This document shows, in pieces, positions 1 through 11,500 of a stretch of 64,000 nt of DNA. Both the position numbers and the translations under genes were made by a program. Every line of letters begins with the position of its first letter. Position 1 is the stretch's first letter. The stretch is from Ianthella basta (taxonomy: Eukaryota; Porifera; Demospongiae; Verongiida; Ianthellidae): contig OZ025877.1 of the NCBI GenBank assembly GCA_964019415.1, forward strand, positions 4,360,242 through 4,424,241, in the 5' to 3' direction. Under the pieces are notes generated by a model. The model was given only the letters and a program-made list of their open reading frames with translations. It did not search any database and was not told where the DNA came from.

Positions 1-260
1 TGGCTATGTCAGCCATTAATTCAGATGAAAATGCTACTATCAACAACTGCAGTCAACACCCACCTAAAGGTGTGTCTGATTTCACTGAAATCAATCTGCA
101 AGCACAGCATGGATATATATCAGCATGCCAGCCATCAGGTGATGTGGACCCTCACGGCTTTGAGGCACCATGGAATCCACCAAGAGTCAAGTTTTTGAAC
201 AGTGATGGTGGACCATATCCAGAATATAAAACTGGGGATAATGCATATGCAGGCTATTAG
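1..260 (+). CDS. Terminal tail exon of an upstream receptor gene (partial, paralogue of gene C)
   Basis: The frame is open from the window edge to the TAG at 258-260. It encodes a hydrophilic segment beginning AMSAINSDENATINN and containing SGDVDP and ending NAYAGY. It closely matches the last exon of gene C at 50580-50932, which has MSTIDTDGNAIINS, SGDVDP and TAYAGY. I therefore read it as the cytoplasmic tail of a type I membrane receptor whose ectodomain lies before the window. Gene C continues 13 residues past its AYAGY. Here a stop falls at that point, although the DNA after it still aligns with gene C down to a shared TTTCAGTAG, so the tail seems recently shortened. The ATG at position 6 is an internal methionine conserved in the paralogues, not a start. 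Function of the tail is unknown. Confidence 0.75.
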   Translation, partial: AMSAINSDENATINNCSQHPPKGVSDFTEINLQAQHGYISACQPSGDVDPHGFEAPWNPPRVKFLNSDGGPYPEYKTGDNAYAGY

Positions 261-887
261 TCACAGGTAGAATGCGGTGCTATGAGGTTTCAGTAGAGGA
301 GTGTGCAATGGAATGTACAACTATTATTATACACAGTGCTCATTTCCACTGTATTTAGATTGTGTGAACTTAGTGTTAAGAAACCAGCTAAATTGTGTGT
401 ATAGTGTGTGCAACATTTTTCTTAGAACTATTAACTATAGCACCTGCAATGCAATTATAGGATTAATGCACCTTCCAACTTGTACACAGGTGTGATTATA
501 ATTATAATAATAATTATTGATGTGCAATTGAAACTTGTGTGCTACTGGAATGATTTGGTGGAGGCTCATATCTGCATTTGTAGATTCAGGTAAAATTGGA
601 TGAGCAATACTGCAGCTTCAAGAAAGGGTGACGAGTACAGATCATTTCAGCTTGAGAGCTTTTGTCAACTGCTTACAATGCAAACTGAAGTGAGTACAAA
701 AAAAAGAAGTAAACTAATGACAGCAAGTGGCAGAGTAATGAAATAAACACAAGTGACTAAGAGATTATTTAAATATACATGAGGGACTTAAAGAATTAAC
801 TGAATATACAAGGGGGGGTGTGGAAATCTATTAGTGACATCATGAGGGTGGGTGTGGCAATGAGGGTGTGTTTAGTAAGATAGGCTT
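261..887. other. 3' flank of the upstream receptor, no gene seen
   Basis: The first 250 or so bases align with the 3' flank of gene C (50933-51150), sharing GAGTGTGCAAT, GAAACCA and CTTAGAACTAT, so this is probably 3' UTR. An open frame at 301-495 falls inside it and has no recognisable protein features. I see no gene in the remainder, which includes purine-rich stretches and a GGGTGTGG-rich segment around 810-870. Confidence 0.5.
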
Positions 888-1009
888 CTAAACACTGAGG
901 ATTAGGAGTCCCCTATCCAGGCTCATGGGGTCCTGGCTCTTCTTGATCAGAATAGCTTCTGTAGTCCTCACCCAGTACCCTGGCACAATCTTCACTACTC
1001 TTGCATTAA
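888..1009 (-). pseudogene. Possible C-terminal scrap of a Penelope-like or GIY-YIG retroelement
   Basis: Read on the minus strand, about 40 codons stay open to a stop at 888-890. They include VRTTEAILIKK followed by DPMSLDRG. This resembles the conserved extreme C-terminus of retroelement proteins with a GIY-YIG endonuclease, where a REAIxIR-type motif is followed by xLNRDxG. No reverse transcriptase blocks are visible beside it, so at most it is a short dead 3' fragment. The match rests on memory of the motif only. Confidence 0.35.
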
Positions 1010-1804
1010 ATTAGCTCAATTAACGCTGCATGTAGCTGGTATTGGCTACATGCATTGTAATCCCATTGTTTACATCAGTCTTTTGCACTGCTCTTCTGTG
1101 TTTTGCTAGCCTGACCTTGAGTGCCCTTTTGGATTCCCCGTGTATAGTTGGTGGTAGCCTTTACAAGACACCTGATAGACCAAACTTTTCTTCTCTTCTT
1201 GTATCTGATTCTTTACTTTCATAAGTGCCCGTTTCAGGGTGATTGCACATGTGAAGACTCTATGGGTGTTGAGTGGGGTGCAGATCGATTCTTTTCAGCT
1301 TCTCGCTTACTCCATGGACACATGGGGTGCATGGGGACTTCTGTGGTGGTTGAGTGGGTGAAGGTGGTGGATGAGGTACTTTGGGTGGGCCTAACAGAAT
1401 CTTAAGCTTCTTCACAAGAGTGACAGGAAAGCTATTCACCTGAAACGTTTCATTCTATATCTGCAACTATTCCAATATAATGTATGTTACATACCAGAAC
1501 ATATCACATATCAGATTAAATCATTAAAGATTATGATTACCATCATTATTCCCAATTACAAAAACAAGGAAATGGAGTCAGTGAGTAAACAGTGATTGCC
1601 AGCATGCTGAGGGACACATGGTACAATAAGCCACTGTTTCAGACTCATGCAGAGAGTTTGAACATGCACAGGAAAACAAATAATTAGCTATCATGCAGTG
1701 GAGGCAGTGTGTTTAGTATGCATGCAAGGTTAGCTACTGGCTCCATAATGCCCATATGGTATGGGACTCCTGGATGACTGTGCTGATAACCTCGCTAGTT
1801 AGCA

Positions 1805-1958
<154 letters not shown>

Positions 1959-2255
1959 GCGTGTGCATTCGCTCTACAGCCATGCATTGCAGTATCTCTT
2001 ATTCTTACCTCTTCTCTCTCCCTTCTCTCATTCTACCTATTCTTCTCAATGCAGGGTACAGTAGTGCAGATGCTGTACAGGTTGACACATGTTCATATAA
2101 TTATGCGCATGTATAATTTATGCGTTCCTAACCCTCTTCCTTCCTGTCATTCCAAATTACCATGAATGATTGACGGAATACATTTTTAGTTATTTGTGGC
2201 TCTAGTAACAACACATTTCTTAAGATCTCTAAATCCGGTGTAGCTAGATACGTAA

Positions 2256-5200
2256 ATGACAGACGAAAACCTCCTCTTCGTTACTACTGTGTTGTTGCTC
2301 TGCCTACCAGCAGCCACAAGTAAGTCATGTGCGAATGTAGCTAGATAGCCAGCTATTTACCTTTTCAAAGGGTTCTGAACATGATCGATGTGGCTGTAGC
2401 TACAAGGGTAAATAACGTCTTACTTTGTCCCCGGTTACTTATTACAGAGTATCGGATTCGTAAGTCAGTTTTGGTCGGTCACGTACAATAGAAATGCGAA
2501 CTATGTTGAGCGGATTCTGGGAAACGGTGCGCTGTGCCACAAGCGACTAGCTATACACACAGACTTGGTAAAACGCTAGCCCTTCCTTCGACTAATCCCA
2601 TCCACTAAGGTAAAGAGGATGCGAACTGGCGAGTGAAGAAACGTGCGTGAGTATGTAGCGGATCATGTATAGTATACGGACACGGCGATTTTCCGTCATT
2701 AACATCTTAGATTCGAGCCTCTAGACGTCTCCCTAGCACTTTCCCAACTTAGCCCCAGGCCGTCTGTAACAATCTAGCCTCTGGATACAAAACACATAAC
2801 CCTCCCATAACCCTAACTCTAACCTTAACCTTACCCTAATTGAACAGACGGCCCGAAACTAAGTTGTTATAGAGGGCGCCCAAGGCTATAAGTTGTTATA
2901 GAGCGTCCAAGGCTAAGTTGTTAGCTATAGAGCGCCCAAGGCTAAGTTGTTATAGAGCGCCCAAGGCTAAGTTGTTAGCTATAGAGCGCCCAAGGCTAAG
3001 TTGTTAGCTATAGAGCGCCCAAGGCTAAGTTGTCAGCTATAGAGGGCCCAAGGCTAAGTTGTTAGCTATAGAGCGCCCAAGGCTAAGTTGTTATAGAGCG
3101 CCCAAGGCTAAGTTGTTATAGAGCGCCCAAGGCCAAGTTGTTAGCTATAGAGCGCCCAAGGCTAAGTTGTTAGCTATAGAGCGCCCAAGGCTAAGTTGTT
3201 ATAGAGCGCCCAAGGCTAAGTTGTTAGCTATAGAGCGCCCAAGGCTAAGTTGTTATAGAGCGCCCAAGGCTAAGTTGTTAGCTATAGAGCGCCCAAGGCT
3301 AAGTTGTTAGCTATAGAGCGCCCAAGGCTAAGTTGTTATAGAGCGCCCAAGGCTAAGTTGTTAGCTATAGAGCGCCCAAGGCTAAGTTGTTATAGAGGGC
3401 CCAAGGCTAAGTTGTTATAGAGCGCCCAAGGCTAAGTTGTTATAGAGCGCCCAAAGCTAAGTTGTTAGCTATAGAGCGCCCAAGGCTAAGTTGTTAGCTA
3501 TAGAGCGCCCAAGGCTAAGTTGTTATAGAGCGCCCAAGGCTAAGTTGTTATAGAGCGCCCCCAAGGCTAAGTTGTTATAGAGCGCCCCCAAGGCTAAGTT
3601 GTTATAGAGGGCACCCAAGGCTAAGTTGTTATAGAACGGCCCGGGGCTAAGTCGGAAAGTGCTAGGGAGACGTCTAGAGGCTCGAATCTAAGACGTTAAT
3701 GACGGAAAATCGCCGTGTCCGTATACTATACATGATCCTAAATTTGTTCTGAATGTTCTCTCGTACGTAGATAGTCGTTTATGCTTAGTTAGAAGTGAGT
3801 GACTTGCTAAAGTTGCGTTATATGCCTACACGAGACATTCGTAGAATCTGACATTCCTTTTGTGTAGGTTACAGCAATAGTAACGTTCGATTGGTTGGAG
3901 GGTCTTTAAGTCGACAGGGAAGAGTTGAGATTTGGTACAACAGCCAGTGGAATACTGTATGTGATGACTATTGGGACTTGAGTGATGCAACTGTGGTATG
4001 CCAACAACTTGGATACAGAGGAGCAGTAACAGCTTATCATGGTGCTTATTTTGGACAGGGATCAGGAAACATCCTACTGGATGATCTACTGTGTACTGGG
4101 AGAGAAGCATCTCTTCTGGAGTGCAGACACAGTGGGATCAATGTTCACAACTGCGGACACTATGAAGATGCCAGTGTCACATGTGAGTTGGATTAATTTC
4201 TACATGAATTCTTGTGATGTCATATTATACTCATGCATGTCATGCATGCTCACTGTGCTGATGGTGTGGTCTTGCAAAACACTTGTACAGGTACCTCTAC
4301 AAGGTTTTCAAGTGGCTCTCTCCGTCTTGCCAATGGCTATGCATCCTCAGTAGGCAGAGTTGAGATATGGTATTCTAACCAGTGGAACACAGTTTGTGAT
4401 GACTACTGGGGTATTTCCGATGCAAATGTTGTATGCCGACAACTTGGATATGGAGGAGCAGCATTGTCCCACCTGAGTGCTTATTTTGGTCAAGGATCTG
4501 GACAAATCTTGCTGGATGACTTGCAGTGCACTGGATCCGAAACCTCTCTCTTTTCATGTTCACACAATGGAATCTACAGTCACAATTGTTGGCACGGTGA
4601 AGATGCAAGTGTAACATGTGAGTGAGGGTGTATTGCACAAGAATTGGATTCTGTTGGTTCAAGTCATTTGTACATACTTAGCATTTAGTTATAGCTATGT
4701 TCTGAAAGTGCTACAAAATGAGTGCATCTTATATCAGCATTCACTGTGGCAGTGTTGGTACTGTGTATTGATTCTTGCAGGCCAAAGCAATGGCAATATT
4801 CGCTTAGTTGGTGGGTCCAACCGCTATGAAGGGAGAGTGGAGGTTTGGTATGACAGTCGGTGGAACACTGTTTGTGATGACAGCTGGGACCTGAAAGAAG
4901 CAAAAGTTGTTTGCCGGCAATTTGGGTATAGAGCAGCTGTAGCAGCCCGGTGGGGTGCTTATTTCGGACAGGGGTCAGGAAGTATTCTACTGGACGAATT
5001 GCGATGCACTGGAACTGAAAATTCTCTTCTTTCATGTCAACGAAATAGCCTGTATTCACATGACTGTAGACATAGTGAAGATGCAGGTGTATCATGTGAG
5101 TGTGCATGTACGTACTGTACCAATGTTTGACTCCAAGCATTTCCTTGTTCAGTTTCTGTGATGCTTATATTAACCCTTTGTCATCTTGTCCAACCATTGT

Positions 5201-8200
5201 TGACTTTAGCCAGCAGATTATATTTGGTATTTCTGCCTTAAGCCATATCAATTCATGTGCATAATAGTTCTTGTGTGAACACTGTAGCTACCTCATTTCA
5301 ATACTCCAATGGCTATTAATGCAGGCAATAATTTAGCGAGCTTTGTGAGTTTGAATGTAAGTGCTGACTATATGCATATTTATTATTATTTATTTAAACT
5401 GCGATTAGCTGCTCTTTTCTTTCGAAGAAGTATTTCTGCACAAACCACTTCTAAAGTGTTGTTAATATACCCATTTCCTTTCATTTCATCATTCAGGACA
5501 GAAGCTCATGCAAGCAAAACTTGTTTTTGTATGAGTCGACTACCATTTTAACATTAATTAATATTCTATTCTGTTATTCCGCTATTCCATATTCTCTTAT
5601 TCCGCTATATTCCATTATTCTATATTCTATGTTTCAAAGATTCCCTAGCTAGAAACATGTGCTCACCTGCACTGGTAAACAAAACTGTTGACTCCCACGC
5701 AATATGTTTCCTGAACAAGAAACTAAATTATTTCTTCAACTGCCTTGAACTAGGAAGCACTCGAATATACACTGTTCACTGTTTAGAAAACACAACCTAA
5801 ACTATGTACAGCAGCCTATGCCATTTCGGTTTCGACTGGGAAACCACCTATACGTACAATTTTATACTTAAATCTGCCAAAACTCTGAAATGGTGTCGGG
5901 GGTGGAACCTTGAAGTGAAAGCGTGGATGAAGCATTTGTAAAACTTGCAGTGAGCATCAAATACAATTGTTGCAAGAACTCACAGTGAGAAGGATCCAGT
6001 TTGTTTGAATGTGAATGTGCGCAATCCTATACAGATCTAGTTCATGAATCTCTTCGCTTTTCTGTAAGTATGCATTTGTACATATACATTGTACATTTGT
6101 TGCTACGTAAAAGACAATAGCAACGCATGGTTCGCAATAGAGATAATGATGAATTCAGTGTGAACATCAAACCGAACGAACCGTGTAATCAATCGCACCA
6201 AATCTCTAAAAGTGAAAGTACCCCTTCTATTGGTGTTCATATATAATGGGCAAGTTCACACACATCTGAACACAGTGCAAGTGTGACATGTGAGTGGCGT
6301 GTATATCAACACATCTTTACTTTTGGCTTCAAGCATTTAATATTAACTAATCACTCATTTGCAACTTATAGCTGTTACAGTATGATCGTCCCATTAAAGC
6401 ATATGGAATGGGCAATGGTTAGAAGCTTTTAACACGTTGTGTCTGGCTATCTAGGCTATCATATATACAGGTCGCTTATTGTCCACATGTTTTACATACA
6501 TCGTCTGCTACATGAACTATCTGGATTGCTCGCAGCCAATCCATTGCATTATGTATGAACCGTGTTCACTGCAGGTGGCTGCAGTGACCCTGGGACAAGC
6601 TCGCACATAACTCGTACTCTTACTGGAATGGCAGTCGGGGATACTGTCACATACACATGTCAAATTGGGTACACCTTGTCAGGGAGCACTTCAAGGACAT
6701 GTCAGTCAAATGGGAGTTGGTCAGGCACCTTACCATCATGCACTCGTAAGTATGCACATTTCATGCTAATCACTTGTCAGCTGCAGCAACAAAGAATGAA
6801 GCACCACCAATACAGGTTACTGTTATATTGGGGTACCAGGCACCAGCATCAAGCTGCATGAGTTAATAACATGATCGATGCAGCATACATGCACAGAAAC
6901 ACAAATTGCACATGGGCACAGGTGTGACTCTTGTTAGTACCCATATATGCATGTTCAAGTTGCATATGTTGCTGCATCTGACTCTACGTAGGCTGCATGC
7001 AATTGTAAATCTTGTCATGCCATGTGCATCCAGGTTGCATGCAGTTGATGTGGTCAGCAAGTGATTATAGTCAACATAGCAATCTTCTGCTTGTTACATC
7101 TACTATATCAGACTGCACGGTACGTAGAGATGTCTGTGTAGGGATGGCAGTGGTTGTTTGTATGCTGTAATACAAACAAAAGTCACGCTACTCCTGAATA
7201 AGACCGAAACTGTCAAATTAGGGAAGCTTCCCACAAGGAAGCGGGACTGAACAGTGCATATTCGTAGCTAACCTTGCTTCCGAGCAACGGTGCACATTCA
7301 TGTAGAGAACACCATGGATTTTCCCCTGTTTGGTCTACTTCTTCCATTTTTCTTCTTTGACAGCCATAGTGCACAAACAAAGGGACCAGGAGAATACCTC
7401 TAGCACCAAATTGCACTGCTTTTGGCTGGCTGTATTCCTTTGTAGATTAGAAGTTGACACAATTGAAGTGCTGGAAGATGTCGCTTGGCCAAACAAGATG
7501 GACACCATTTTCAAACTACGAAATTCAACCGGATTTAAAGATGACATATAAAAGCAAAGAAACTAATATTGGCTAGCTGTTACACAGTGGAGCATTAGCC
7601 ATTGTCCCTACATTCAAAGATGTAGGCTGGTGCTACATTCTTGCATGTAGGGACCATGGTTAATGCCCTTATGTGTAACAACTTTACTTGTTTATGTCCT
7701 TTTCATGCCATTACTACTTCCTTACTATTTTGCAGAAACTTTTCATTATTTCTAGTAATATTATATGGTTATGATGATTGAGTAGTTGATTAGTCTTTGG
7801 GCATGCATTGTTTGCTCATCAGGAAACTTTAAAACATAGAATAAGAGAAATTGACTCTGTGGACAATGTTGAATGAGTAATTTATCCCTGTACATGCTAC
7901 AGTAATCACATGCAGTGTGCCCTCCACACCAACTAATGGACAGCGTACTTACAGAAGGCGGAACTACAATGATAGAGTCACCTTCAGCTGCAACACTGGA
8001 CACCGCCTGAGAGGAAGCAGCTCCAGGACCTGTCAGTCCAATGGACAGTGGTCAGGAACACAGCCTACATGTGTCAGTAAGTACAGATGGCAATAACAAC
8101 ATGCAGCTGACTTTGGTCATGCACAAAGCAAGAAGGATAGAGCAGTCAGTGTCACTTGGCATTAAACAAAATGATTGCACAAGCTAGTGTTGTGAAAGTG

Positions 8201-8439
8201 AAGTACATTCCTAGCTGACACGTTTGCAACAATTCTTACATCTGTCAGCATCCCAGTGTTACTATACTTTACATGCATTATCCAAAGATGTTGATAAAAT
8301 TGTATTGATTGGTGCAAGAAATTCATTTCAGGACAGAGTATACATTCATTATTGCGTAATGCTAAATGATCATAACTGCTCATCCTCCTCAATTCTGATG
8401 CTTCTGTAAGTATACAGTGTGTGTGTGCGTGTGTAGGTG

Positions 8440-8537
<98 letters not shown>

Positions 8538-11500
8538 TGGGTGTGTTGGATGTAATCCACCAACCCTACAAATGTCAGATCACGTCCAGTCTCCATTTTG
8601 TATGATTACGGTGTATAATTATATCTTTCTTCGCTTGGCCTCTCCAGTAATAGCCACATGGCATTTTAGTTGCGTTTCATCGATCGCTTGGTTGATCTCA
8701 ATCACAGTGGAATTTCTCGGTCTACAAGGGCATCATGGGAATAAATCAAGCACACACAGAGAATACAAGAATGTAGGATAGCGATGTTGTAAGATGTTTT
8801 GCTTTCGGAAGTAATCTGCATGCAAGTGAGCAAAGCAAAGATAAGTAGATGAACATTTGCCCACGTAGAACCAATTATATACATAGGACATAACCCACAT
8901 ACGATCGAAGTTGAAGTGCTGCAGAAGCAGCTCAAATTACCCATTTTGCATAGTACAAATTGCAACCATTGAATTAGCCATATCCAGCTTCTTCAACTTC
9001 CTATTGTCAGGTTTTCAGTCAGGTAAGACCAAGTCTTCGCTGATCCAGGAGTGAATGCCTCTTCCATTGAATCCAGCCCACAGGACCATTGCTGAAATAG
9101 CCAACAAAGCCACCTTCCTATTCTCTTTCATTTAGAATCTCAGCTTGAGTAGGTGTTAATTATTAAAGTAAGATTGTTGCTCTTGGGGAAGTTATAGCCA
9201 TGTCACGTGCAATGGTATAACTTCTCGTTAGGGTAGTTATACAGCAGATTCACGCTATCTTGCAACAGGTTCCAAACAGTCAGGCGGTCGTTACCTAGGA
9301 TACACACTGTGCAAGTACATAGTTGTGTGCAGCTTTGGTTCGTAACCTAGGTAAGGACTACACACGTTTGGGAACCTGTTGCAAGATAGCGTTAATCCGC
9401 TGTACCTCCCCACATGACTTGTCATGGAATTTATTCCGGCCACTGTCGGTGCCTTTCATGTGTCACATAACCAGGACACAAGACTATATTACCTGAGTAT
9501 ATCACCTTAGTTCTATGAGTGTCAAGAATGTACATGTAGATTGTCACCACTTACACGAATAGGAACAACACATGATTGCAGATTAATTTTGTATATTTTC
9601 ATTATGACGTATGAATCTACACCCATGCAGTCATTACATGTAACAGCCCAGCACCACCAGTCAATGGCTCAGTCACTGTTGACGCAGTCATTGTGGAGTA
9701 TGGCAGCATTGCCAACTACACATGTGACAGTGGCTTCCTCTTACAAGGGAACAGCTCCAGGGTGTGCCAAGCTAATGGAAGGTGGTCTGACTGTGAACCA
9801 TATTGCCAAGGTATGCTTTAACCTATCTCATAAGCCATTAATGCAATTGAATCACTCTTGGTATTATCTGTTTACATTCATATTATGTGTAACAGCATAA
9901 TCCACCATGAAAACTCATCCATTACATGTGTAATGATCCTGAGCACTGTATGTAGGCCGTGTGACCAAGCATGAGTTCTTACAGAAATTTGGAGCTGCAG
10001 TGGTTTTTGTGTAACCAACTAGAAATACCCAATTGGGGTTAGCCATCCTCAAGTGTCCAGTTTAGAGCAAATTCATTAGCTGACAGTATCTCTGGTGACA
10101 TCTAGGAATTCTCTCATCGCACTGTATATATTATATTAGCAGTCTATTTTGGTTCATTGTACTGACCGATTGTGATTCACCATGTTATAATGTATGAATG
10201 ATATCAGCTAACAACAAGTATTCAAGCACAAGCTCAAGACATTAGGCCCTAACAGGACACTTTCGCATAGTCACATGCTGACACTGTAAGTTGAAAGTGT
10301 GGCTGGGGAAACCATGAAGATCTGCGCATGGTGTTCTTGTGTTGGGAATGGAAATGACTGCCAGTTAGCTAGTCATGATCAAGTGGATCTAGTAGAGGCA
10401 AAAGCGAGTACAGTGCATATAACTATGGTATAGGTGATTGCATCATTCTGGTAGGTGAGGGGCTATAATGTAGTACATACAGGCTTCCTTCATTTGAATG
10501 GAGCAGGTAGATTCCAGTTGGGAGGCTTCACCTTTTACTGTACAAAGTTGAATGATGTCACTTTCATCTTCATATATACAAATCTGTACAGTAGCAAGGA
10601 GCAGGATATGGGTCTGAATAGGAAAGGGGATTATTCTCTTTTTCACAATATATTATTCCTTTTCCCTTTCGAACCCATATCCTCATACCATAATTAAATG
10701 CTGCTATATACAGATACTTACAATTGTGTCAATAAAAATTAATTTTTTTGTTACAGTAGAAATATCTATGAAGTAGTATACAATTGTAGTTTGAACGTTC
10801 TTGTAGTCCTCTGTCAGTTTTATTCCATTTTTGGTCAAACATAGTAGATTTAATCAGAAGGAACCTATGGTGATTTATGATGGCTAGCATCTTCGAAACT
10901 AGCAAGGATATATAGAAGCTATTTATAATTATAATGGTTGAATGATCATGAAATGAATCAGCATAAGATAATTCTATGTCCATGGAATGTCATGGAGTCT
11001 TACACAAACAGCCTAATTAAACTGAATGTTCCTGATCAGCCAAATGAAAATTCACAGGTTAATCATCTATTGTAAGGGTGGAGTTTCAGCTGTAAGGTTG
11101 AAGTTATTACATTTCTGACATGCTTCACTCTGGTACTCAGTTGTTCATTGCCCTGATTTGGAGGAACTGCCAAATGGCCACTTCACTGGAAACAATACAA
11201 GCTATCAGAGTGCTGTAGTTTATGAGTGCGGAGTTGGATACATGTTAATTGGATCCTCTTTAAGGACCTGTGGAGTTACAGGACAGTGGTCCAGCAGCAT
11301 CCCCACCTGTACCAGTGAGTATTAATTGTTCCTGTTGTCATGTTTTACATAAGATAAACAAGTCAGTAGTAACTGTGTCAAGTCTAATGAAAGTCACGAC
11401 TCGATTGGAAGAAATGTTGGAATGAAATGGAAAATGGCACCAGCTGGCATACAAACCCAGGACAAGTTACTTCCTATCGCAAGGCTTCAGCAGCCCAAGC

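Noticed and set aside
301..495. A 64-residue cysteine-rich open frame
   Set aside because: It lies in the 3' flank shared with gene C, where the frame is not conserved.
2800..2840. Internal telomere
   Set aside because: There are only a few degenerate CCCTAA-like motifs, and they sit inside a transposon with inverted ends.
2858..3649. CRISPR-like array
   Set aside because: There are no unique spacers between repeats. Units are contiguous and vary only in length (25 or 29 bp), and the DNA is animal.
3826..4110. Minus-strand open frames over SRCR exons
   Set aside because: They are shadows of the SRCR exons; the same type appears at 4375-4662, 4685-5140, 17491-17769, 18315-18764 and 44764-45099.
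5325..5358. Mini-exon between SRCR 3 and sushi 1
   Set aside because: AG and GTAAG edges are conserved in both duplicates, but it would shift the phase and break the protein.
7213..7551. Open frames on both strands in intron of gene A
   Set aside because: They are not conserved at the matching place in gene B and have no domain features.
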